64,000 bases of DNA, taken from positions 1 through 64,000 of the forward strand of contig JAVVLW010001659.1 of assembly GCA_034401795.1 (NCBI GenBank). The letters run 5' to 3'. The notes beneath the pieces are model-generated. The model worked only from the letters and a program-made list of their open reading frames with translations, was not told the origin of the DNA and searched no databases. Below are positions 37,701 to 49,700 of this stretch, in pieces. Positions within the stretch are counted from its first letter, which is position 1. Every line of letters starts with the position of its first letter. Position numbers and translations under genes: made by a program. This stretch comes from Chaetoderma sp. LZ-2023a (Eukaryota; Mollusca; Caudofoveata; Chaetodermatida; Chaetodermatidae).

Positions 37701-40700
37701 ACTTATCTATTAAGACATTCGTACAGATGTGGGCCATTTGTCGATGTAAAACCTAGCAATGTCATTTTTGTAAAACCCTACATGAGTGGCATCCGAGAAG
37801 TATGTAATTGCTGGCCCTGCCAAGGAAGCCTCAGACTGTTGGTAGCAGAATGTACTTGTTAATTTAGAGCTCTGCAGAGGGTGTGTCTGTCTCTTTAACT
37901 TGTATATCATCTGTTTATTATAACCACAGCCTGCTAAGGCGAGCAAAAATAAGCCAGTAAAAGGAAAATCCAAGTTTGCAGCGTTCCGCCAACAAATGAA
38001 GACACAAAAACAGGAGGACATGGAGGCGATATTGAAAGGTGCAACACCATCTCCGAAACCAACTAAAGCTTTTGAAGGTGGTTTCTTTAAAGTTGCCACT
38101 CCAATTCAGCAACCAAGGTTTCATTGTGAGGGTAAGAGAAAAGATATTCTATACATAGCACATCCCCTTTAAGTAGATTATAATTATATACAAGCCTATT
38201 TGCGCCACTTTTTTCCTATTTTTCCTTTATTTTCCTATACTTTTTAGCAATTCCTATATTATTGTCAAAACCTATATTTGCATTGTTTTTAACTCACAAG
38301 TATACATAGAAGCTAAGTTATTGAGATGGGTGGGGCATAGCTAAAACCGGAAAGGTCCATTGTGACACTAAACATGCTAAATCGTGATAATGGCGGTATT
38401 TTAAAATTCCTTTATGTTCCTATATTTTTGTCAGAAATTTCCAAATTGTTTCGAAATTTACTCAGATCTTTTTGTTGAGGACGGCTTGTAGGGATGTATA
38501 TGTCCATTCAAAGGTCGCCTGCTTTTGGGGCCAAAAGATGGTGTTTTTGATTGACTGAGGACTACAGGCCAGATTGAACTCCTTAAAGCTGAACCATTTA
38601 AAATTCAAGCAAGCCAAAAACAGTTACTGCAGTGGTCTTGAAAAATGTCGATTTGCATGTTAAGAGAAAACTATTTTAGTAAATTTACCGCTGGAATGAC
38701 TGGCTTGTTAAATGAGCTGGTTATTCCAGTGCTAAATTCTCTAAAATAATGTCTTGGTCTGCAAATGAGGACTTTCTATGAGAAGATTGAAGTGAACAAA
38801 TTTTTGCTTAAGCTTTAGCACACAGATGTCAATCTTTTACTGTGGGAATATCAAAGAGACTGGTGTACATTTTTCAACAATTTTGGTGGAAGATGTTGCT
38901 GTCTACGACAACACCATCTCCCACCAAATTTGTTGAAAAATGAGCACGTTCATCTTTTAATTTAATTTAAAGATGTAAAATTTTCGATACCAGCGTGGTA
39001 AGCGTTAATGTCTATTTGGGGATCAAGAGAAGACTGAAAATGTATCACTAAAATGACTGTCTGTGATTGAACAAATTGTCTTCTCTTGGCCTGCACACGG
39101 GCATTCCTCAAGAACATTACAATGGATAATTTTGGCTGGCTTGACACAGTTTTCGACAACTTTGCAATTTTCAAAATTACCTGTCAAAACAAGGCAGCAA
39201 TCATTTCCAGACATTATTTTCAAAATATTTGACAACTTCAGTCTAGTTATTCATCCTACTATGGAAGGATCTAACATCATAATCAAAATATCGCTTGTTA
39301 GCTGACATCACAAGCAAATAGCGTAGGTCAGTCACACAATGGGTAGACATCCGACGGGGTCTGAATTGTATGTCTTGGTGAATTTACAATTTAGTAAACA
39401 TTCTGTTGAATATTTTGAAACTAATTGAGTGGGTGCTATTGCATATATATGAAAGAAATGCTATTTCAGAATTAGAAAATACCTAAATCTAGGTATTACC
39501 TATGCTATATCTATTTTATCGTCTAATTCTTAGATTAAATTTGTGTATATGTATTCATTTAATTTAATGAACATGGGCTTTTGTGATGAAATTGTACATG
39601 GCTATAAATGTACTTGTTTACTTTTATATAGGTGGCTCACCAGCTAAAGAAAATAAGTCGCCAAAAACTGTTTGTAATGAGACTGATAGTGCTGAAACTA
39701 GAACGAATAATTGTGAACTGAACACAGATTTAACATCCAATGATGCACATACAGATGACTTATCAAATGTCTCTCACCTAGCTTCAGCTGATGAGGAGGC
39801 ATTATTCAATTTTACTCCAAAACGTCGCAGTTATCTGCCAGTAGTTCCTAGTCCGCTCCTCCAAGACATTACACCGGGTATGAGACGAAGACAAAGGCGC
39901 CAATCCACGCCAGCTAGTCGTCGAATCCTACGCAGTAGTGCTCTGTTTCATGTGCTAGAAGATGACAGTAAGGAGAATGTGAATACGGACAATGTTGCTA
40001 AATTAGAGTTTCCAGATTCCTCATTTACAAGCACACAAGATAACATCAAACCAGCAAGAATATCGGATGAAAAGTTTCCAAATATGATGACCACAGATAC
40101 TGCATTGACCGAGTTGTTGACACCGTCATCAGCTAAGCGAAAACGTCGCTCGTCTATCCAATCAGCATCTGTACTGACTAGTGTGAATGAGGAGGAATCT
40201 GGTATTGGTGTTCTCGCAGACAAGCCACTAAACTTTAACACACCTGAAGGACTTGGGACTTCTGCAGAACAAGAGAAGGAAGACAAGAGTGATAGGAGAG
40301 CTTCCAAACGTCGTTCACTTAGGTACTGTATGATTAAGTGATTAATGTCGTTATATACATATATAGCTAACTCTGTCTATTATAGAACCTGATAGCAGAT
40401 AGCACCCTGCACTTAAATACTCAAGATGCCCAAGAAACGTCTTCTGCAATGGTCTTAGGAAATATCCATGAGACGACTATCTTTGAAAATTTACCATTAG
40501 ATTGTTGTGCTCGATAACCGAAACAATCATTCCAATGATAAATTTAGAAAAATACAGTTCAGCTCAGAAATCACATAATTTAATTAGCAGCCATCCATTG
40601 TTCCTTAAAGCAACAATGGCTTCCAATCAAATTAAATCCAAAATATTCAAAACAACATTTCTTACACCGTGTTCAAATTTCTAACTAACATGCTTTTGTT

Positions 40701-43700
40701 TGGGAAACATTTAAAGTTATTTCTGAGTTGTACTTTAATCTTTTAGTCAGTAAATTGGCAGCTTCTATGAGAGATTAACTAAATTCAATGACATGGTAGT
40801 ACTTAACTATCGCACGTGTGTTTAATGTTCCAAATGAATTATTACCGTATCTATAAATATATATGATAAAGAAATATGAGGCCGAATGTTAAGACAGTAC
40901 AGTGTATCAGAGCCTATGCTGTAGAAGTTTGTTCTACAGTACATGGCAATGGTCATGATACTATGATCCACAATGGGAAGGGTGGGTCGCATAGATTCAT
41001 GCATGAGACTGTTCTGCCTAGAGTAGGAATGCCTACTCCATCATCAAATCTGTGTAAAAGAAAATGCTCTCTATTATATCCGAAACATTCAAATCTGCAT
41101 TAATTTTAATTTATCGAGTGTGGTATCACATTTCCTACCCTGCTTGGTGAAGTCACTCACTTGTATATAGCTGTTGACAATCTTTGATTGTCTGTTGTTT
41201 TTTTGTAAAATAAGCAGGCTTTTAACCCTTCAACACTTAAATTTATTCAAGAAAATTTTTTTAAATTTCATAGAAAATGTCCATTTGTGGAGGAAGAGAA
41301 GGCTATTTTTGAAAATTGACCACTGGAATGACTGACTCGGTTATCGAGCCGGTCATTCCAGTGGTAACTTTTCAAAATTAGCCTTCTTCGTCTACAAATG
41401 ACATTTCTCAAGACCACTGCAGAAGCCATTTTTGGCTGATATGAGTGTTAAATGTTTAACTACCACTTGTCATATAAACAGAATTAGATTGTGTGAATTC
41501 TTAGGAATTCGTCTTCACTAAGCATGCTAAAAGACGAATACAAAACCTGTTACATGTTTTGAAAACACTTGTTGTAATACCTAAAACAGTAACATTTCCA
41601 ATACAATAGTTTGTCTTATATCGTCATTAGTTTAACAAAAGCAATGTATAAGACTAACTATTTTCATTCTGAATCTAGAAACCGTCGTCATTGGTACCGG
41701 AATGTTTCAAAAAGATGGGTACAACAATTGTAATTGCTCAATGTCATTGTGAATATTTTAACCCTTACCATGCTGATGTCAAAATTTAAAATTTTCAAAC
41801 TGATTTAGAAAATCAACCAGTGTTCATTTTTCAACAAATTTGGTGAGAGAGACCAAAATTGTTGAAAAATGTGCTCCAGTTTCTTTGCTATTGACACAGT
41901 AAAAATAGAATATTGACATCAGAGTGGTATGGGTTAAAGAATTTTTTTGCTTCTCAATTCAATTCATAAATTAAGTTACACAAAATGTAATGTTTATTTT
42001 CTAGGCGCTCAATCGCACATGAAAATGCTTCATCGCCTCCAGCTGTGGATTCACAACAGGATGACCTTGCTAATATCCTGGCCAAATATCTTGTGCCTAC
42101 TATGAGCAAACAAGGTCTGTTATAAACACAATATTTTCAATTTCTTTTTGTAAGTTGATGAATGAAATTTGCAATAATAGGTTAGGTATCATTTTTATAT
42201 GCCCGCGCAAAGCGGGTTCATATATGTGATGGCACTCGCCGTTCGTCCATCCATGTGTCTGTTCATCTGATTTCTTGTCCGGACCAGATCTTGAAGAGTT
42301 GAACGTACACTAACAATTCTTTTTCAGCAGATGTGTTAGGGATAGACGAAGTGTTATGATTTCGCTTTGGCAAAATCCGCCCATATTTGCCCAAGTAATC
42401 TCCCCTGCAAAGCTAAAATTTATCAAAATTCTCTTGTCCAGACAATATCTCGAAGAGTTTTGAACCTACACTCACAATTTTTTTAAGATGTGTTAGGGAT
42501 GGATGAAGTGTCATGATTTTGTTACGGCAAAACCTGCCCATATTCGCCAGAGTATCTCCTTTGAAAGGCTAAAATTGTCTTTTTCCGTACCAGATCTTGA
42601 AGAGTTTTGAACCTACACTCACAATTTTTTCCCCAGTAGATGTGTTATGGATAGACGAAGTGTCATGATTTCGTTTCAGCAAAATCTGGCCATAATCGCC
42701 AGAATAAAATGCATCAAAATTGTCTTGTTATTGTAATGATCAATGCAGCTGTGAAGACTCAAGATTTTTTTTTGATGTCTGCCGTGAATTCAAAATGTGT
42801 ACCTAATAGAAGTCGGGCCCCCCCCCCCCCCCACACACAGGGAATTATCAAAGACAAGTATGCCTGTGGGCGTATGTTGAGTTTCACTAAACCTCTTGTT
42901 TCGATGGCAATGGCTTATATTTCAGGATTGCGTAAACCCATTGGAACTAACCTTATTATGGGCAACAACGGATCTCTGTAATGAAAACCATTTCATTCTC
43001 CATTGTGTGATAGCTGGAAATGAAAGAGCTGATAGACTGGACAAAGAAGGGTCCAGTCCACCCAAGAACAGATGAACCAAGCAATCTTGGTCAAGACTCC
43101 TAACTGTAGTTAACTAAAGCTAACTAGATTCCCAGTCGAACTTCAAATAGTTAACTAGCTAGTCAACTATAATCAACCAAGCACCTGAGCTCGGTTCAGA
43201 TGGTTAGTGCGATATTTGTGTAAGTTTCAAAATGGCGGACCATGATTGCTTGCCACGAATAAATGCATATAAAGTGTAAATATGTCACTAAATAATTTAG
43301 GTTTGATAAAATTATGCTTTCCCATGGTATATCAAATCAATGTTCTCAAGCCCCTGTTCCTTCCCATTTTATGTCATATGGATGCTTTTTGACGTCTTAG
43401 CGGACAAAAATATCGTAGGCCATCAAAACAGACAACAGAAAGGGTTAATGGAGACTGGTACCCAGCTCCAGCTTTTCCCAAATAGTAATTCAATGGGGAA
43501 TCGGGAACCAACAAACTATAGTTAACTATTCAGCGTTCAGCTTGGCATAGCGACTGTGCATGTTCAGTAAACCAGCAAACTGCCTATATTTAGCGAGTCG
43601 AACGTGACCCAACTTTGATGAGCTAACCCAGACTATCAAATTAAGAAAATCCAAGCAAATTTCATCAGAGGTCCCGCTCTGCAGTCTGCCTCAAAGAAAT

Positions 43701-46700
43701 CAAAGAGCCCTGTTTAAGTTACAGACAGGACACAACAGGCTCTAATCTCCACCTTCACCAGCTGAAAATTGCAGACACCCCTCTTTAGATGTCAAAAGGC
43801 AGAAGAAACTGCAGAAAATTCCCTTTAAAGGCACTTAGGAACGAGAATTAGATATCAATAAAAAAAAAAAAAAGATTAAAAGATTTTATATTTTATAAAT
43901 TAAAAAGATGTTGACAGATTTTCACAATCTCTCATTGTTAAAAAAAAATTTACGGTCCCGAATTTTGACACACGAAAAATTCACGTTAGGATGTCTTCGC
44001 ATGATTCGTCAAGCGCGTGGATCCTGATTACGCCACACATCTTTTCAGATTACAAGAAACTAGTGTCTTATGTACAGTTATGAAGTGGTGGTGTTGCAAC
44101 GATTCATCAATGTATCGATGAATCGCGATACTTTTCCCACGACATGTATCGTGTGTTTTCTGTATTGTGATACATGGTTTTTAAAAATTCAACATTGACT
44201 ACTGAAAGAAAACATCGTCCCTTGACAGATGTTTTACCAAAATTTAAGGTATACAAGCATATGGAGCAATAAAATTTGTAATCAATTTAATGATGATAAC
44301 GGTAAATGCATTAATTTTCCACTTTTCACTAAGAAATCAAGTATCATGATATGTATCGTATTCTGACTAAAGCATCATGATATGTATCGTATCATGGCTT
44401 AGTGTATCATTGCAGCCCTATGAAGCGGGTCATTAGCTCTGATTCAAGTTCTAATTTAACAAGCACTATAGTGTTTATCTTGCATCCAGGCCTGGGGTCA
44501 GTTACATTTAAATGTTACTAGTTACATTTCAGTTACTTTGCATAATGTAACTAAAGTTACATTTCAGTTACATTGGTTACTTTGACTGATAATTATTATG
44601 AAGGACTATGTGAACATCAATGTCATCATAAAAGGTGTAATGTAGTCAATCAAATTGAGATATATAGTAGAAACAAAATACCACTACAACCACTAATATA
44701 ATATATTAACAGAACTGAATCCATTTCAGATATAAAACATAAAACCTGCTGAATATTCTTTAATAAATTTGACTGAATTTTGTTGCTGCCATATGCAATA
44801 ACAAATTTCAATCAACTTGTTTCCAAAATAATAAGACACCAGTTTAATTCCACAGACAACCCAGACATGCCATATAACAAACATTAATCTTATTGTAAGA
44901 AATAATTGGTTGAATGTTTTGAAACTAATTTGACTGAAAGCTTTGCTACCATAGGTATCAAAAATTTTCAGTGAAATTAGTTTCAAAGTGTTCAACAGTC
45001 AAAAGATTTCCTTAGAGCATTGACTTTCTATGATAAGATAATCCGCCATCTACCATGGAGTTTCCAGTGAAATTAGCTTCCAAATGTCCATCAGCTTTGA
45101 TGTTTGCTTAATTTCAAATAGGAATTTAAATATTTTGATAATAATTTATTACTTTCATTAGTTGCAATGGCAAATTGATTCCAATCAGCTAATCTGCTGA
45201 GTACTTTATACTTACTACATTTGTAATTTTACTTTCAAAAGCTGTTGCTTGATATGGCAGCAACATATTTTTTTTAGGTCAGATTAGTTTCAAAATGTTC
45301 AACTTTTTTACATCTTTCCCGTACACTAGTTTAATTCCACAGCCTTTATAAATTGTGTTTGCTATACCAAAATGGTTGATGGCTTGACTTTTATCAATTT
45401 CACTGTCCTTTGATCTTTATCACCACAACTATGTGAATTGACCCTAGCTAGAGTATAATTGCTGAGCAATGATATCCTAAGCTGGCGTAATCAATACCAT
45501 ATAAAGAAAAGACCAGGACATGCTGTTTAACACATACTGAGGCAGATCTTTACTTTCTTTACAATTCAACATTTGGTGTCTTTAACCCTTTAACGCTAAA
45601 GCTAGACAAAAGAGCTTTTGCAGAGGTGTTGAGAAATGTAAATTTTCAGACAAATATAAGATATATTTGAAAATGTAACACTGGAATGACTGGCTCAATA
45701 ACCAAGCCAGTCATTTTAGTGGCAAACTTTCTAAAATAATCTCATGGTCTGCCAATGGACATTTTCTATGAGAAAGCTAAAGTTTTCTTCAACAAATTTA
45801 AACTTTAAAAGCTAACAGTTAATTCTATAATGATTTAGTAAACAACCTGTTTCTAAGCTACATTGCAGATTAATGTAAAAGCTGTATAAGATTTTGATTG
45901 AAGGTTGTTGTTGCCTGATGTAGAAATAACATTCAGATTGTTATTGCTAAAATATCACATATACAAATATAGTGGGTTAACCCTTTAATGGAGAAGATTG
46001 GTCGAGAAATGTCTATTTTGTAGGCTACAAGATTTATATTTGAAAATTTACCACTGGAATGACTGCCCCCCCCCCCCCCCCAATAATCAAGCCAGTCATT
46101 CCAATGGCAAATTTCTAAAATAAATATCACTGACGCTTGGAAATAAAGTTGTTGTCCATGGCATCAACATCTTCCATTAAAATTAGCATCAATATATTCA
46201 GCAGCTTACCTGAATGATTACATTGAAATTGGGATATTGGGGTGTCACATGTATAACAGCATACAAATTAGGAAAATTGTAATAAATTTGGTAACAGTCA
46301 GTTACAAGTTACAGTTACCCCAGCCCTGCTTGCATCTCATTGCGCCGGTGGTGTATGAATGAGCTATTAATCATCAACAACAAAGTACTATTAACAGCTT
46401 TCACGCGATGACGTTAGTCATCAGAAATTGAAGAGAATCATGACAAAATTTACTATTAAAGAATTTGAAAATGTGCAAATGATATATTTTATTAGCTCAC
46501 CTGACCAGACCAGAATGGCCAAGTGAGCTTATGCTGTGGTGACCGTCCGTCCTTCAACTTTCTCAAGAACCACTGGGCCAGTTTAAATTATATTTGGTAG
46601 AAGCATCCTTAGGGCATAGAGATCCAAGTCTGTTCAAAGAAAGCCGGTGGCCATCTTAGATTTTAGCCCATTTTTAGAAACGTCTAAAAATCCCCGAAAC

Positions 46701-49700
46701 CAGTTGTGGAACCAATTCAAAACTCAGGAAACATCATCTAGGGCAAGAGCTGAACCAAGTTTGTTCAAGGGAAGTTGATTGGCCAAATGGTTCGGCAGCC
46801 ATCTTGGATGACCTAGTTTTCGTGAAAATTACTTCTTCAGAACCGCTGAATGGATTTGGGCAAATTTTGTGAGATGTGATTATGGACTAAGAGCCATTAA
46901 AGTTTGTTCAAGGGAAGTTGGTACGTAAAAAAACAGGGCCACCATGGGCCAATCAAAATGTAGCGTTTTTGGCGGCCACATTGGATTTTATTTGATCGAT
47001 TTTGAAACCAAAATTGGTTTTATGTATGTAGGTTTTGGGATATTCTGATTTCAGATTTGCCATTTTTGAAACTGTCGGATGAACAGTTTGGTGGCCATCT
47101 TGGATATTCTCCTGCCGTAAGCTCCCATACTAAAGCAATAGGAAATTAAAAACATCTATTCGAGAACGACTGGACCAATTTCAATTATATCTAGCAGGAA
47201 CTATCCCTAGGGCATAGGGATCCAAGTTTGTTCAAAGGAAGCTGATCGCCTAATTTGGTTGGCGGTTATCTTTATCTCGATTTTTTGAAATGTCTTTAAA
47301 AATCTTTGAAACCACTTTGGGGATTGATTCAAACCTCATCAAATATCATCTCGGGCAACAGCTGAATCAAGTTTGTTCAAGAGAATTTGGTTGTCCAATG
47401 GTTCAGTGGCTATCTTGGATGATCTAGTTTTCAGGAAAATGATTTCTCCAGAACCACTGAATGGATCGGGCCAAAATTTGAGAGATATGATTATGGACTA
47501 CGGGCCATTAAAGTTTATTCAAGGGAAGTTGATACGTAAAAAAAACCCATGTCCACCATGGGCCAATCAAAATGTAGCGTGTTTGGCGGCCAGAGTGGGC
47601 TTTTTATTTGATGAATTTTGAAGCCAAATTTGGTTTTATATACGTTTTTAGCTCGACTTTACGAAGTAAAACGAGCTATTGCGATATCCTGCACGCCATC
47701 GTCATCAATTTTGCGCTTAGCTTAACTTTTCTGTTTTTATCTCATGTTTGGTTAATCATACTGGACCCAAACTTGGGTACATTCTTCCTTATAATGACAC
47801 GCAATGATCCTGAGGTCAAAGGTCAAGGTCACTGTGATCTTGGTAAAAAAAAATCCTTTTTTCTTTAACATTAACATTTTCTGTTTAGCTCAACTTTTCT
47901 GTTTATATCTCATGTTTGATTTTATCATACTAGACCAAAACTTGGACACATGCCACCTTACAATGACAAAAAGACATGACTTCAACTTTAACATTTTCCG
48001 TTTAGCTTTACTTTTCTGATTATAAACTTGGACACATGGCTCCTTATAAATGCACGGCTGCCGGCATCACACAATGATGTTGGGGTCAAAATGTCAAAGG
48101 TCATGTTCGCAGATACACATGTCGACTCTGTCATTCGTTGTGCTTCTGTCAACCTTTGTTTAAAAATGTTATTCATTAACCGCTTGGCAACTAATTTGGC
48201 TGGAAGGACCGGGTGGGGGGGGAGCAGCAGATGTGATATGGATAGACGAAGTGTCATGTTTTCGTTTCAGCAAAATCCGCCCATATTCGCCAGAATTTAT
48301 CTCCCTTGAAAGATTAAAATTCATCAAAATTGTCTTGTTGTTATTGTAATGATCAATGCAGCTGTGAAGACTTTCAAGATTTTTAGTGATGTCTTTGCCG
48401 TGAATTCCAAATGTGTACGTAATAGAAGTTGCGCCGCCTGCCCCCCCCCCCCCCCCCCATAGGGAATTATCAAAGACTAACTGTTCACATTTGGCATTCC
48501 TCAAACAAGTATGCCTGTGGGCGTATGTTGAGTTTCACTAAAACTTTTGTTTCGATAGCAATGGTAAGAGTTTAGTTTAGCAAATAATCTGGGCTTATAT
48601 TTCAGGGTTGCGTAAACCCATTGGAACTAACCTTATTATGGGCAACAACAGGTCTCTGTAATGAAAACCATTTCATTCTCCATTGTGTGATAGCTGGAAA
48701 TAAAAGAGCTGATAGATTGGACAAAGAAGGGTCCAGTCCACCCAAGAACCTAATTTTGGTGGGGGGGGGGGGGATGATTCAGAATTTGGTTTTTTGTTAA
48801 AATCAAGTTTATGAAAAATGTACTGGAAATTGTCAAAATGCATCTCCTCCATAACCCCTTTTTATATTTTATCCAAATTTGGCTGTACGGGTTCTATAAT
48901 GGTAGGGTCTAGAACTTCTATTCAGAATTTTGGTTGGTCGATATTTTTGGTGGCCATTTGGATTTTTTTAATTTTCTAGAACCATTGAAAACACTACCTA
49001 CTTAGTAGCCCGATTTCAATGAAACTGGGCTGAATTGATCCTATCACAGTAGGCTTCAACATGTCAAACAGGAATTTGTATTGCTCAATTTCTTTGGTGG
49101 CAATTTTTGATTTTTCAAAAAATTTCCACCATGTCTACCGGTATTTAAATGAAAATGGTTCAAATGCTAATGGTCCAGATGAGTATTACAGGCCCTTGGG
49201 CCTCTTGTTAATAAGGTATTGATAAGCCTGCTATATATTTATATTATGTTTGAAGCTTCATAGATCATTGCAAAATCGTAAAGTCGAGCTTCATGGTTGA
49301 ATTGCAACCACATTTCTGCTTGGGTATTCTGATTTCAGATTTGTAATTTTCGAAACTGTCGGATGAACGGTTTGGCAGCCATCTTGGATAATTTTTCCCG
49401 CCATAAGCTCCCACACTAAAGCAATAGGAAGTTTTAATTGTCTTCTTGAGAACGACTGGGCCGATTTCAATTATATTTGGCAGGAAAGCATCCTTAGGGC
49501 AGAAGGATCCAGGTTTGTTCAAAACAAGACGATCGGCCAATTTGGCCGGCGGCCATCTTCTTTTGGTAGCCATCTTGGATTTTCTGAAAATTATCCGTCT
49601 ATTTAAGTGTGAATGGTTCAAATGCTAAATTAAAGGTCCAGGTGAGAGTGTCATAGGCCCTTGGGCCTCTTGTTTTATTATTTGTGTCATAAATGTTAAT

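Larger units (their letters stand above)
28366..37929 (+). other. intron 9 (9.6 kb)
   Basis: GTAAGT...CCACAG. In order: F1 foldback (28373-28607), YR-only DIRS derivative (28965-31689) with a nested hAT-like insert, two related segments (about 31940-32090 and 32535-32690), an F1 fragment (about 32668-32790), 2.7-kb TTAA element copy 2 (33115-35872) with a nested 237-bp MITE, and a TTAA element with long TIRs (36276-37686). 35880-36270 and 37690-37929 show nothing recognisable. Confidence 0.75.
40323..42004 (+). other. intron 11
   Basis: GTACTG...TTTCTAG. It holds an F1 remnant (about 40430-40560), an F3 half-copy (about 40560-40735), a complete F1 (41222-41459), and F2 (41758-41937) about 67 bp before exon 12. 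40740-41200 shows no element. Confidence 0.7.
44487..46328. mobile_element. 1.84-kb hAT-like element with perfect 8-bp target duplication
   Basis: The exact 8-bp duplication CTTGCATC lies at 44479-44486 and 46329-46336. Ends CAGGCCTGGGGTCAGTTAC and (inverted) CAGGGCTGGGGTAACTGTAA. No transposase frame is visible. It is filled with F3 hairpins (about 44750-45310) and two nested F1 foldbacks (45582-45822 and about 45976-46125). Confidence 0.85.

Noticed and set aside
37710..38124. - strand open frames of 129 and 68 codons
   Set aside because: They are antisense shadows of HURP exon 10, which is supported by homology and splice phase.
39583..39631. In-frame codons upstream of exon 11 suggesting a start at 39583
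   Set aside because: The TATATAG acceptor at 39631 and phase continuity with exon 10 show that this is intron sequence.
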